Origin: CALODL01 sp942492115
GTDB taxonomy: Bacteria; Planctomycetota; Phycisphaerae; UBA1845; CAIVHJ01
Reading direction: 5' to 3'
Assembly (NCBI GenBank): GCA_942492115.1
Contig: CALODL010000015.1
Location: 186,001-250,000, forward strand
Length of the DNA: 64,000 bases
Shown piece by piece: positions 43,646 to 52,170 of the stretch. Below the pieces are notes generated by a model that did not search any database, was not told the DNA's origin, and saw nothing but the letters and a program-made list of their open reading frames with translations. How positions within the stretch are numbered: position 1 is the first letter of the stretch; each line of letters opens with the position of its first letter. The translations under genes and the position numbers were made by a program.

Positions 43646-45172
43646 ATGAACCGTGCCAAGCTGTCATGCGGTATGGTACTGGTCATTTCTGTGGCCGGAT
43701 GCACGATGACCCGTGAGGTCAAGATCACGTCATCTCCACCGGAAGCGCGCGTGCTGATCGATGACGTCGATCACGGAAATACGCCGCTGACGCATACACT
43801 CAAGTGGCAACCTGAAACGTTTCATCACATTCAGGTCCGAGCAGAGGACTACGAAACCACGGAGAGATTCCTGTCTCAACCAGCGGCCGCGGCCGCCCTG
43901 CAGCCCTGGAGCCTGCATTTCGATCTGATCCGCGTCCGGCATGTGGTCCCGGTCGAGATCACGGCCAATGTCGACGGTGCTGAAGTATTCGTGGACAACG
44001 AGTTGATCGGAACCACCCCGTTGACCCATCGGTTCGAGTTTCTCCGAGCCAGTGAGTACGCACCGTGGAGCAACTTCGATCTGCGCATCAACAAGAACGG
44101 CTACCGCTGGCGTTCGCCAACGCGTCCGGCGGATCCTGGTGAGGCACGTCCCTTCACGACCAACCTCACACGTGAGCGTGCCCTCGCGAGCATGGTCGAA
44201 GTAGAACTCGAACCGATCGGCCTGCTGAAGGCTCAGCGCCGAGCGTGGGAATTCAACGGTCAGCGCATGGCCATGGTCGAAGAGACGGTTCTCGGACACG
44301 TCGATCCAACCGAACCTCTGGGCACAACCGTGGAACGCGTTACCGAATTGATCCCAGGCGAGATGATGAGTTCGCGCATCAGCCTGGCCGCGCTCGATTC
44401 GTCATGGGTCTACTCTCTGGGAGGCCCGAACAGTGCCCACCTGCGCAGTCAGGCCACGCAGGGCATCACGCGGTTGACGACGGGCAAACACATCGACCTC
44501 GAACCCTCGGTCACGCCGGATGGTCGCTTCATTTATTTCTCGTCCAACCGCCTGTCCGCCGACCGCTTCAATCTGTGGCGCATGCGCAGCAGTGGCCAGG
44601 GCGGGTTGACCAAGATCACCGACAGCCCTTCGGCCACCGTCGATACCGAACCAGTCGTTTCACCCGACGGCACACGCATCGCGTTCACGTCATTCCTACG
44701 CTCCACTGGCGCGGCAGAGATTTGGACGGCCAATGCCGATGGGACTTTGCTGACGCAACTGCGCCCAGGCCGCAACCCGGCCTGGTCTCCCGACGGCCGG
44801 ATGCTGGCCCACGTTCACCGTGATGAACAAGGGTTCGACCAGATCTGGATCATGAAGGGTGACGGAGGGAATCCCCAACAGTTGACCACCGGTGCATATC
44901 ATCATCGCTACCCCATCTTCATTCCAGATGGAACCCGACTCCTGTACGCCTGTGATCGAGCGCGGAACTCTGAGAACATGCCCAACTTTGATATCTGGAC
45001 CATGCATCTGGATGGCAGCCATGCAACTCAGTTAACGTCGAACGAATCCTATGACACGCGGCCGGCCATGACCTCGGATGGTCGGCAAGTCTATTTCCTG
45101 TCGAATCGCGGACTACAGAGAGAGCGCGAAGATTACTGGCAGATCTGGCGAATGGCGTTGCCAACTGAGTAA
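43646..45172 (+). CDS. PEGA-domain and TolB-like propeller lipoprotein
   Basis: 508 residues. The N-terminus ends in the lipobox VISVAGCT. Residues about 25-100 and 105-160 are PEGA-like (VKITSSPPEARVLIDDVDHG; ITANVDGAEVFVDNELIGTTPLTH), beta domains that often mark surface proteins. From about residue 270 to the end is a six-bladed-type propeller with WD40-like PD40 repeats: PSVTPDGRFIYFSSNRLSAD, PVVSPDGTRIAFTSF, PAWSPDGRMLAHVH and YPIFIPDGTRLLYACDRA. PD40 lipoproteins are TolB/Pal-like scaffolds. The fusion of PEGA repeats with a propeller suggests a periplasmic or cell-surface binding protein. The gene stands alone with about 130 bp on each side. Confidence 0.85.
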   Translation: MNRAKLSCGMVLVISVAGCTMTREVKITSSPPEARVLIDDVDHGNTPLTHTLKWQPETFHHIQVRAEDYETTERFLSQPAAAAALQPWSLHFDLIRVRHVVPVEITANVDGAEVFVDNELIGTTPLTHRFEFLRASEYAPWSNFDLRINKNGYRWRSPTRPADPGEARPFTTNLTRERALASMVEVELEPIGLLKAQRRAWEFNGQRMAMVEETVLGHVDPTEPLGTTVERVTELIPGEMMSSRISLAALDSSWVYSLGGPNSAHLRSQATQGITRLTTGKHIDLEPSVTPDGRFIYFSSNRLSADRFNLWRMRSSGQGGLTKITDSPSATVDTEPVVSPDGTRIAFTSFLRSTGAAEIWTANADGTLLTQLRPGRNPAWSPDGRMLAHVHRDEQGFDQIWIMKGDGGNPQQLTTGAYHHRYPIFIPDGTRLLYACDRARNSENMPNFDIWTMHLDGSHATQLTSNESYDTRPAMTSDGRQVYFLSNRGLQREREDYWQIWRMALPTE

Positions 45173-45212
45173 CACCTCTTCGCCCACGGGGACGCGCTGA
45201 TGACTCGACCTC

Positions 45213-45839
45213 TCAGAAGCGCCACAGCAGCGTCATCCCGTCGCGCGCGAAGACCCCCGCATAAACCAGGAGGGCCAGCGCCAGAAGGCGATTGATCCAC
45301 AGGTAGCCCTGACTGTCGAAGAACCCGGCGTATCGAGAAACAAGCACGGCGACCGTGACTTTTGCTCCGATCAGACAGGTGTATTGGCCAACCATGAACA
45401 GGACTGCCGGCAAAGCGCCGACGTCCCATGCCTCGAGCAGGACCGGCGCCCCGACGACGAACCAGAACATGTACGGATGGGGATTGAGCGCATTGGCCAG
45501 TACTCCGCGGCGAATCGAGTGAGGCGTAGCCTCTCCCGCATCGATGCTCACAGGGCTGACCGACCATGTCTCGCGGGCGAGATAGCCCAGGTACAGCGCC
45601 CCCGCCAGGGCGAGAGCGCCGAACAGACCGTCCATGTCGGCAAACTGACCGACCAGAAGCACCGCTGAGATGATGATTGGCGCATCGGTCAGGAGCGGAG
45701 CAATGGCGACTTTGACGCCATCGAGCAGCCCGTGACGCAGCGTCTGCGTAACGACCACGATGCTCGTAGGCCCCGGCGCACACCCCCCGGCTAACCCAAA
45801 CACGACACCTGACACGAGATACTTGAGTTCTGCCGACAT
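45213..45839 (-). CDS. LysE-family amino acid exporter-like membrane protein
   Basis: 208 residues from the ATG at 45839. About six transmembrane helices are visible. The first shows GCAPGPTSIVVVTQTLRHGL, the LysE/RhtB signature (x-PGP-x...G), and the helix 3 region AGALYLGYLARETW is also typical. LysE proteins export amino acids such as lysine, arginine or homoserine. Substrate cannot be told from sequence. It converges with the propeller lipoprotein and is divergent from the carboxypeptidase at 45998. Confidence 0.8.
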   Translation of the reverse strand: MSAELKYLVSGVVFGLAGGCAPGPTSIVVVTQTLRHGLLDGVKVAIAPLLTDAPIIISAVLLVGQFADMDGLFGALALAGALYLGYLARETWSVSPVSIDAGEATPHSIRRGVLANALNPHPYMFWFVVGAPVLLEAWDVGALPAVLFMVGQYTCLIGAKVTVAVLVSRYAGFFDSQGYLWINRLLALALLVYAGVFARDGMTLLWRF

Positions 45840-45951
45840 CGAGTAGAGTACCTGATTCCACGGATCGATCCGCAACCTCGACAGCGCTCCACGGTATCGT
45901 GGTCGTAACAACCTGTCGACGTTGAGGTGTCATAACGATCAGCTGATTTTG

Positions 45952-45957
45952 TATAAT
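45952..45957 (+). promoter_or_regulatory. Possible -10 box (TATAAT) for the carboxypeptidase gene
   Basis: A perfect TATAAT lies about 41 bp before the chosen ATG at 45998. A -35 hexamer is not clear at the usual spacing. The -10 overlaps an alternative ATG at 45956, which favours the downstream start. Confidence 0.4.
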
Positions 45958-45997
45958 GTGCCTGCTGAATGATTCCCTGGTCGATGTGAGCAAACGC

Positions 45998-47002
45998 ATG
46001 TCCTGGCACTATCCCAACAACCGCACGTGCACCTGGGCCATATGCCTGCTGCTTGGAACGGGCATGACCGGATGTTCTGACGCACCGGATGGCGACCACG
46101 TCGGCGAACCGGCACCTGCCCCTCCCGCATCACGCACCCGCCCGCCTCATTTGACCGCAGCTGCGGCACTGACCATGTCCCTGGCGACTGGAGAGGTTTT
46201 ATTCGAGCGGGCGAGCACCGAGCGGCGCGCAATCGCCAGCTTGACCAAAATCATGACTGCTGTAATTGCCATCGAAGCGGTCGAGGATGGGGTGGTGGCC
46301 CTCGATGATCTCGTGACTGTCAGCGAGAACGCCGCACGCTCGAGCGTCGGGGGCGCATCAAGTGGGCTGACTGAGGGCGATCAGATATCCTTCGAACTGC
46401 TGCTTTTGGGCATGATGCTGCCTTCGGGCAATGATGCCGCAACAGCAATCGCAGAACATGTCAGTGGTGATGTCAGCACATTCGTGGACAGGATGAATGA
46501 CCAGGCCACGGACCTGGGTCTCACCGATACCCATTTCGTCAATCCGCACGGTCTCGACCCCGTTGCTGAAACGGTCATGTGCGAAACCGCATTGCTGACC
46601 GATCCATCGTGCGCGCACTACTCGACCGCCCACGATGTTGCCTTGCTGTCCGCCTACGCAATGGATATCCCCCTGCTCGCCGAGATCGCCGCCACACAAA
46701 TCGTATTCGCTGACTGGTTGGGAATAGACGGGGAGATGAAAAACAGAACATTCTGCAACGCCAATCTATTCCTGCGACACCCCCGATGCGGGCCGCCCAT
46801 CGAATATGAGGGCATCAACGGCCTCAAGTCTGGAGACACACCATTGGCCGGCGCCTGCCTCTCCACGGTTGCAACGAACAGCCTGGGTGATGCACTCGTT
46901 GTCGTTGTGCTGGGATCTGCCAATAACGACAGCCTCGAGGGCGATCGTTATAGCGACACGATCACGCTGTTGAATCTGGGTTTCGATTCTCTGCAGCGCT
47001 GA
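45998..47002 (+). CDS. D-alanyl-D-alanine carboxypeptidase (S11/PBP5-like) lipoprotein
   Basis: About 334 residues from the ATG at 45998, so that the lipobox GTGMTGCSD lies near the N-terminus. S11 motifs are complete: the nucleophile SxxK in AIASLTKIMTAV, SxN in MLPSGNDAATAIAEHV and KTG-type KSG in GINGLKSGDTPLAG. TMSLATGEVLFERASTERR is the usual lead-in. The enzyme trims the terminal D-Ala from peptidoglycan stem peptides in the periplasm. It lacks an obvious C-terminal amphipathic anchor, so membrane attachment would be by the lipid. It is divergent from the LysE-like gene. Confidence 0.9.
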   Translation: MSWHYPNNRTCTWAICLLLGTGMTGCSDAPDGDHVGEPAPAPPASRTRPPHLTAAAALTMSLATGEVLFERASTERRAIASLTKIMTAVIAIEAVEDGVVALDDLVTVSENAARSSVGGASSGLTEGDQISFELLLLGMMLPSGNDAATAIAEHVSGDVSTFVDRMNDQATDLGLTDTHFVNPHGLDPVAETVMCETALLTDPSCAHYSTAHDVALLSAYAMDIPLLAEIAATQIVFADWLGIDGEMKNRTFCNANLFLRHPRCGPPIEYEGINGLKSGDTPLAGACLSTVATNSLGDALVVVVLGSANNDSLEGDRYSDTITLLNLGFDSLQR

Positions 47003-47051
47003 CGCGCCGTGGCTGACCACACCGGATCGAGGTACAGCGAACCACCCGTGA

Positions 47052-47921
47052 TCAGCTGGCTGCGGTCACCCGTGCCTGTTCGGCTTCGTGGGCAACTGCC
47101 TTGCGCAACCGCAGCAGAAACAGAATACTCATGATGCCGAACACCAGCAGGGCCAGCGCTCCGAGGCCGCCGATGCACCCGCCTATCGCCCCGACAGCCA
47201 TACTTCCGCCACCAGCCGGTGCTCCGCCACCTGGCGTGGCCCCGGCTGCCGTGGCCCCGGCTGCCGTGGCGGCCGCGCCGAAGGTCATCATCGCCAGTGT
47301 GCCGGCAAGCAGGGCGACCGCGGTCGCGATCGAGTATCCCCAGCGAAGCAGGACGGCCCGCGCAGCCAGTTGATCGTCCGGGATCCGCCTGGCCAGTTTT
47401 TCGAAGTACATGAACTTGGCAAACTCACCGACCACCCCGATCAGCCCGAACACCGCGGACAGCAGGATGATGATCATCCCTGATCCGAGCAACTGCACCG
47501 CGAGGGCGCCCATGCCAACGATCAGAGTGATGCGCACGACCTTCCGAGCATTGACCTCCCCCTCCTCCTCTGGAGTCCCCGGATCGGGTTCGGTGATCAG
47601 CCACACACCGTAGAATCCCACGGCAGCGGCAGCGATCTGGAACAGCTGCAGGAAAACACCGGTGGATGAGTACAGGAAGCCGATCACCATCCCACCAACC
47701 ACTCCCACCAGCATCATCCACAGGATAATGGCCAGGCCGCGAGCCACTTTTTGGAGCCAGTCGGGATCCGCGAATTTGAGGAGTCGCCCCTGTGTCGACA
47801 GACCGATCGGCGCGCCGCACTCCGGACAGCGCCCGGATGGGTCGAGGCTCCGGAGACTGTACCCGCACCGGATGCAAGTAATTTCGGGCTCTGACGATGA
47901 ATTCGAGGAAGAGGGATCCAT
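47052..47921 (-). CDS. Multi-pass membrane protein with N-terminal zinc ribbon
   Basis: 289 residues from the ATG at 47921, with GGAG at 9 bp; a TTG at 47936 is possible. It begins with a zinc ribbon ITCIRCGYSLRSL...GRCPECGAPI, then LLKFADPDWLQKVARGL and about six hydrophobic helices (ILWMMLVGVVGGMVIGFL, LIVGMGALAVQLLG). A Gly/Ala-rich loop is near the C-terminus. The C-x2-CGY-x-LR-x-L...CPECG ribbon before TM helices is typical of planctomycete proteins of unknown function. It shares the ribbon type with the gene at 34234. No operon partner is close. Confidence 0.78.
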   Translation of the reverse strand: MDPSSSNSSSEPEITCIRCGYSLRSLDPSGRCPECGAPIGLSTQGRLLKFADPDWLQKVARGLAIILWMMLVGVVGGMVIGFLYSSTGVFLQLFQIAAAAVGFYGVWLITEPDPGTPEEEGEVNARKVVRITLIVGMGALAVQLLGSGMIIILLSAVFGLIGVVGEFAKFMYFEKLARRIPDDQLAARAVLLRWGYSIATAVALLAGTLAMMTFGAAATAAGATAAGATPGGGAPAGGGSMAVGAIGGCIGGLGALALLVFGIMSILFLLRLRKAVAHEAEQARVTAAS

Positions 47922-48142
47922 GATGTGATACTCCAAGAAGGGTTGCCACGCAGACTAAGATTGAGATCCGTGCAGTGTCAAGTCATCCATCGAGAAACGC
48001 CAGGGCTACACCGAGTCGTCAGGTCATGGCGGGATGAATCCACGGCGTTTCAAAATAAAACGCTCTCACCTGAATGAACTACGTTAACTGGACCATTCGG
48101 AGTCGAACCGCGCCAGGCGCCAGCGCTGGTCCGTGTCAGATC
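47922..48142. other. Intergenic region upstream of repeat copy 2
   Basis: About 220 bp without a credible gene. A small hairpin (GCGTTT/AAACGC, 48045-48063) is the only structure noted and it lacks a T-run. With the repeat and the tRNA, this forms an 820-bp gene-free stretch for proteins. Confidence 0.5.
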
Positions 48143-48305
48143 CTAAGTGCTCCCTTTCATAATTGGGTGTAGGGTTCTCCGCGGCGCTTGTCGTGTTGGG
48201 CAAGGCGCGAGGAGGAGGCGATGCCTGACATCGTTGACGACGAGCAACACAGTCCAGGGCGGAAAGCGTCCGGAAAACCCTACAAAGAATTGTGAAATGG
48301 GGCAC
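48143..48305 (-). repeat. MITE-like dispersed repeat, copy 2
   Basis: A 163-bp copy of the element at 36638-36801, in opposite orientation, about 140 bp from tRNA-Phe. It differs by three mismatches and a one-base gap. Its ends show the same imperfect terminal inverted repeats. No clear target duplication is visible. Confidence 0.8.
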
Positions 48306-48447
48306 CAAGGTCAATGGTTGCCGGTTACGGTGAGCCCAGGTGTAGAGTGGCAGGATGTGACCGAGCAAGGTTCGGTGCGCATGCTGAACGGGGGACTCTG
48401 AAGGCGCTGGCCGATCGTTGGCCGGAGATCTGGCAGTGCTGCATGAA

Positions 48448-48520
48448 TGGTCGGGACTGGAGTTGAACCAGCGACACACGGATTTTCAATCCGTTGCTCT
48501 ACCAACTGAGCTACCCGACC
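48448..48520 (-). tRNA. tRNA-Phe (anticodon GAA)
   Basis: The minus strand folds into a full cloverleaf: acceptor GGTCGGG/CCCGACC, D-arm GCTC-AGTTGGTA-GAGC, anticodon stem ACGGA/TCCGT around TTGAAAA (anticodon GAA), variable GTGTC, and a T-arm GCTGG-TTCAACT-CCAGT. The discriminator base is A and CCA is not encoded. Confidence 0.95.
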
Positions 48521-48740
48521 GGCCTGGTGCGCCCAGGCGCAAGATAGAGGAGGATATACAACGCCCTGGGGGTCGTCAAGAAGGGATCCACGCCAACCTA
48601 ACCCTTTGTTACTCTTGACAAAGCATTGCAGGACCGCCGGGACAGAATGCCGCGGCCCATCACCCCTGAATCATTCGTTCCAGTGGAGTTGCCTGCTCGT
48701 GTCGAGGATCGGCTAAGATTGATTCTGAAAGGCGTATCCA

Positions 48741-49301
48741 GTGTATACCACTCGAATCAGCTTGATGCAGCGCGTCAAGGATCGCGGCGATCACATGGCC
48801 TGGCAGGAGTTCTACGACCTGTACGGGCCGTTGATCTATCGCTACGGACGCCAGCGCGGACTCGGCCGCGATGACGCTGAGGATATCGTGAGCGCCTGCC
48901 TGGAGAAACTGACAGAGGCCCTCGAGGAGTTCGAATACACTCCGGAACGTGGAACATTCAAGAGCTGGCTGAAGCGCCTGGTCTACAACGCGGTAACCGA
49001 TCACCTCCGGAAGAAGCGTCCCGGCTCGATCAGTGATTCACGTGTCGACCAGTTCAGTACGAATCACGATGACGACTGGGACCACGCCTGGCAGAATGAG
49101 GTCATGAGTCTGGCCGTGCGCGAAGCGGAGAAACGGGTCTCCGCGCAGAGTTACCAGATCTTCAAACTCAACGTCCTCGACGAATGGCCCGCCGAACGGA
49201 TATCAGAGGCCTTCGGCTTGACAACTGATCAGGTTTATCGTGCCAAATACAAGGTCCTGCAGGTCGTCAAGAATATCTCCCGCAGATACATGGCGGACTG
49301 A
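48741..49301 (+). CDS. ECF-type RNA polymerase sigma factor
   Basis: 186 residues from a GTG at 48741; an ATG at 48765 is a possible later start. Region 2 is seen as FYDLYGPLIYRYGRQRGLG...AEDIVSACLEKL with FKSWLKRLVYNAVTDHLRKK. Region 4 has EKRVSAQSYQIFKLNVLDEW, then ERISEAFGLTTDQVYRAKYKVL as the helix-turn-helix. Many planctomycetes carry large numbers of such ECF factors. No anti-sigma factor or kinase is next to it, so the signal is unknown. Targets cannot be predicted from the window. Confidence 0.88.
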   Translation: MYTTRISLMQRVKDRGDHMAWQEFYDLYGPLIYRYGRQRGLGRDDAEDIVSACLEKLTEALEEFEYTPERGTFKSWLKRLVYNAVTDHLRKKRPGSISDSRVDQFSTNHDDDWDHAWQNEVMSLAVREAEKRVSAQSYQIFKLNVLDEWPAERISEAFGLTTDQVYRAKYKVLQVVKNISRRYMAD

Positions 49302-49489
49302 GGCACCCATGCCCTCGTCGCGACGGCTGTTTTCACAGCCGCACGGCGCACTCCACCGTTGCCCATCCGATTCCACACCATTCAGTTACGCTCTCGAAGG
49401 CCGCAGCCGGTCGAAAATGCATGCAGTTGTGGTAAGATGTCTGCCGTTGAGATCCGGGGGCAACAAGAACACTGGGGAGGTATCCAACA

Positions 49490-50284
49490 ATGACTAAGCA
49501 ATTTGGTTTGAGCATCGTTTCGTTGGCATTGATTTCGACACTGACGGGCTGCGGCGCGTTAATCCCGCTCGCACTCCTGGGCAGTGGATTCGGAGAATTC
49601 GCTGACGGCTTCGGTGACATAGGAGCCAGCTTCGAAGCATTCGAACAAGCCTTTGATGAGTTCGAACAACAAGTCGAGGCGACGCCCTTTGTAGAAGTAC
49701 GACTGGTCAACAACTCTGATGTGACCGCCGAAGTGCGGTTGGTCTCCGGCATCGATGGCCCCGATCCGGGTGAGGTGATCGACGCCGACCTGGGCTTCTT
49801 CAGTTTCATCGGCGAGGTCGGTTTCGGCGTCTTCGAGATCGACTACCAGACGGTCCTCGTTCCTGCGGGCGAAACTGCAACCGGCGAAATCCGCTGCGGT
49901 TCGGTCATCGGAATCTCGGCCGTTGCCCCCATCGAGGACGGCGCCGACTCGCGTAATTTCCGTGATTTCGATCATGGCTTCGGCCACGATGACGACGACA
50001 TCGACCTGTTCGTGCCGGCTGGAACCATCAGCTTCGATGGAGCTGGCACGAGCAATGATGGCTTTGAAGGCGCTCTCTCGACGAAGCGGTTCCTTGAACC
50101 TGCAACCGAAGGGCTGGACTGCATGTCCGGTGCGCTCGTGGTCACCATCGACACCAACAGCAATGCCAGCGTCGTCGACGCTACGACCGGCGAGCTGATC
50201 GACGCTGCCGACCTCGGCCGCGGGTCGATCAGTATCGGACAGCGTTCGGCACCGGAGAACGATTTGAGCAATCGCGGCGAATAA
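49490..50284 (+). CDS. Predicted lipoprotein of unknown function
   Basis: 264 residues. The ATG follows TGGGGAGG. The N-terminus (LSIVSLALISTLTGCGAL) is a lipoprotein signal. A Phe/Glu-rich segment (FEAFEQAFDEFEQQVE) is followed by beta-rich sequence (FVEVRLVNNSDVTAEVRLVS, QTVLVPAGETATGEIRCGS). A very acidic patch with His lies at about 160-172 (DFDHGFGHDDDDIDLFV), which could bind metal. No known domain is recognised. It follows the sigma gene by about 190 bp and is followed by a terminator hairpin, so it is probably a single-gene transcript. Confidence 0.7.
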   Translation: MTKQFGLSIVSLALISTLTGCGALIPLALLGSGFGEFADGFGDIGASFEAFEQAFDEFEQQVEATPFVEVRLVNNSDVTAEVRLVSGIDGPDPGEVIDADLGFFSFIGEVGFGVFEIDYQTVLVPAGETATGEIRCGSVIGISAVAPIEDGADSRNFRDFDHGFGHDDDDIDLFVPAGTISFDGAGTSNDGFEGALSTKRFLEPATEGLDCMSGALVVTIDTNSNASVVDATTGELIDAADLGRGSISIGQRSAPENDLSNRGE

Positions 50285-50313
50285 CTGGCGCGATCGTAAC
50301 CCATCAACAGCGA

Positions 50314-50352
50314 CGGCTGCGTGTGCCCTGAGCATCCGCAGCCGTTTTTCTT
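50314..50352 (+). terminator. Rho-independent terminator after the lipoprotein gene
   Basis: The stem CGGCTGCG (50314-50321) pairs with CGCAGCCG (50337-50344), followed directly by TTTTTCTTT. The 30-bp distance from the stop codon at 50284 fits a normal intrinsic terminator. Confidence 0.82.
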
Positions 50353-50379
50353 TGGCCACGTCCAACGTCTCAGTATAAT
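50352..50379 (+). promoter_or_regulatory. Promoter of the M19 dipeptidase gene
   Basis: TTGGCC (50352-50357), a 16-bp spacer and a perfect TATAAT (50374-50379) lie 34 bp before the ATG, just after the terminator hairpin. Confidence 0.55.
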
Positions 50380-50412
50380 CCCTCCCAACCGAACCATTAA
50401 GGGAGTTAGATT

Positions 50413-51696
50413 ATGCTGATCCACCACACCGTGTTGTTAACGATTCCATTGGCCTGGCTCGCTGGCTGCCAGCAAGCCGCTCCGTCGGCTCCTGTTTCAC
50501 GCAATACGGCACTGCCTGCCCCGGTGGCACACGATACGCCGACACGCCCCAGGGTCGAACTGACCATGGAAGGGCTCGAACTCCATCGCTCGGCGATCGT
50601 CATTGACGGCCATAACGACTTGCCCTGGAAGATCAGGGAAGACGGCGGCTCGTCGTTCAGCAACCTTGATATCGCTCAACCCCAGCCTGAGATGCACACC
50701 GATATCCCGCGACTCAAGAAAGGTGGGGTCGGAGCGCAATTCTGGTCAGCATGGGTGCCGGTCGAGACCATGCATACCGGCGGCGCCACCCGAATCGCAT
50801 TGGAGCAAATCGATCTCGTGCGGCGAATGGCTGACTACTACCCCGGCACGTTTGAGATGGCCTACACCGCCGACGACATCGTGCGGATTCGACGTCAGGG
50901 GAAAATCGCCTGCCTGATCGGGGTCGAAGGAGGCCATACTATTGAGAACTCCATCGGCGTTCTGCGTATGTTCTATGATCTCGGCGTGCGTTATCTCACT
51001 TTGACCCATTCCGACACGCTCGACTGGGCCGATTCGGCGACTGACGAAGCCCGCCACGGCGGTCTGACACCCTTTGGTGAGAAAGTCGTCCTCGAGATGA
51101 ATCGCCTGGGCATGCTCATCGATATTTCACATGTATCGCCCGACTGCATGCGTGATGTCCTGCGTATCAGTCGCGCTCCGGTCATCGCGTCACACTCGTC
51201 GGCCTACGCCGTTGCTGCCCATCCCCGGAACGTGCCCGACGACGTCCTGAAGATGATGCCGCAAAACGACGGCGTGATCATGGTCAATTTTTATTCAACC
51301 TTCGTCGAACCCAGGGCAGCTGAGATCGGCTTCAACGCGTCGAACGTCTATCGCGATCTGAAACACAAACATCCGAATGAAGAAGAATTCGAGAAGGCCT
51401 GGCAGGCGTGGAAAGCCGCTCATCCGCGGCCTGCGGGCGACATCCACAACGTCATTGATCATATTGACCACATGGTCAAAGTCGCAGGGGTCGACCACGT
51501 GGGGATCGGATCCGACTTCGACGGTGTACCCCAGTTGCCTCGACAACTCGAAGATGTCTCATGCTTCCCCTACATCACTCAAGAACTGCTCAACCGCGGC
51601 TACAGCAAGGAGGACATCAAGAAAATACTCGGCGAAAACGTGCTGCGCGTGATGCGCAAAGTCGAACGCACCGCAGCACAGAGCACTCACGGCTGA
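50413..51696 (+). CDS. Membrane dipeptidase (peptidase M19) lipoprotein
   Basis: 427 residues with the lipobox PLAWLAGCQQ. M19/renal-dipeptidase motifs: the metal HxD in VIDGHNDLPW, a bridging Glu in LIGVEGGHTIENS, His residues in LIDISHVSP and VIASHSSAYAV, and GIGSDFDGV near the C-terminus. The enzyme uses two zinc ions to hydrolyse dipeptides, including some D-residue-containing ones. Its lipid anchor would place it in the periplasm facing the cell wall. It is followed after 13 bp by a small membrane protein, probably in the same transcript. Confidence 0.92.
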   Translation: MLIHHTVLLTIPLAWLAGCQQAAPSAPVSRNTALPAPVAHDTPTRPRVELTMEGLELHRSAIVIDGHNDLPWKIREDGGSSFSNLDIAQPQPEMHTDIPRLKKGGVGAQFWSAWVPVETMHTGGATRIALEQIDLVRRMADYYPGTFEMAYTADDIVRIRRQGKIACLIGVEGGHTIENSIGVLRMFYDLGVRYLTLTHSDTLDWADSATDEARHGGLTPFGEKVVLEMNRLGMLIDISHVSPDCMRDVLRISRAPVIASHSSAYAVAAHPRNVPDDVLKMMPQNDGVIMVNFYSTFVEPRAAEIGFNASNVYRDLKHKHPNEEEFEKAWQAWKAAHPRPAGDIHNVIDHIDHMVKVAGVDHVGIGSDFDGVPQLPRQLEDVSCFPYITQELLNRGYSKEDIKKILGENVLRVMRKVERTAAQSTHG

Positions 51697-51709
51697 GTCG
51701 GAGCACCTG

Positions 51710-52093
51710 ATGACACTGCTGCTCAAACTGCTCGGCTGGGCCTGGGTTCTTCTCGGTATCTGGTGGTTCTTCAGACCCAAACGGATTCGACGTTATTTCG
51801 AGAAGAGGACGCACAAGACTCTGCGCTGGATCCTGCTGACGCTGATCATCGCCTGGGGCGCCGCCTTCTGGACCGCAGGCCGCGCCATTGGCGGCATCGG
51901 CGGCACGATCTGCGCCATATTGGCCATCGTCGCCCTGCTGAAGGGGCTGTTGTTCCTGCGTGCGCGGGCCGCCGAGAGGATCCTGACCTGGTGGCTTGAT
52001 CAGTCAGATACGTTCTATCGCATCTCAGCGGTCGGTATGATCATCCTGGGCCTGGCGGTGCAGTGGATCCTCCGTACACCTGCCGCCCCCTGA
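51710..52093 (+). CDS. Small membrane protein, unknown function
   Basis: 127 residues with about four hydrophobic helices: LLKLLGWAWVLLGIWWFF, WILLTLIIAWGAAFWTA, IGGTICAILAIVALLKGLLF and ISAVGMIILGLAVQWIL. The basic segment RPKRIRRYFEKRTHK after the first helix would be cytoplasmic. No domain name is recognised. The start lies 13 bp after the dipeptidase stop, so co-transcription is likely. A hairpin follows the gene at 52117. Confidence 0.7.
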   Translation: MTLLLKLLGWAWVLLGIWWFFRPKRIRRYFEKRTHKTLRWILLTLIIAWGAAFWTAGRAIGGIGGTICAILAIVALLKGLLFLRARAAERILTWWLDQSDTFYRISAVGMIILGLAVQWILRTPAAP

Positions 52094-52116
52094 CATGAGT
52101 CACCGCCAGCGCATGA

Positions 52117-52151
52117 GAAGACCCGGCAGACGCTACGCCGGCCGGGTCTTC
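52117..52151. terminator. Hairpin between convergent genes, likely terminator
   Basis: A perfect 11-bp stem GAAGACCCGGC/GCCGGGTCTTC (52117-52127 and 52141-52151) sits between convergent genes ending at 52093 and 52171. No T-run follows on either strand, so it is not a classical intrinsic terminator but probably limits read-through both ways. Confidence 0.6.
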
Positions 52152-52170
52152 GATGATCGTGAGCTGTTGT

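Noticed and set aside
48084..48479. A 131-residue minus-strand frame across repeat copy 2
   Set aside because: The frame depends on the repeat and has no ribosome-binding site or family; the corresponding frame at copy 1 ends differently.
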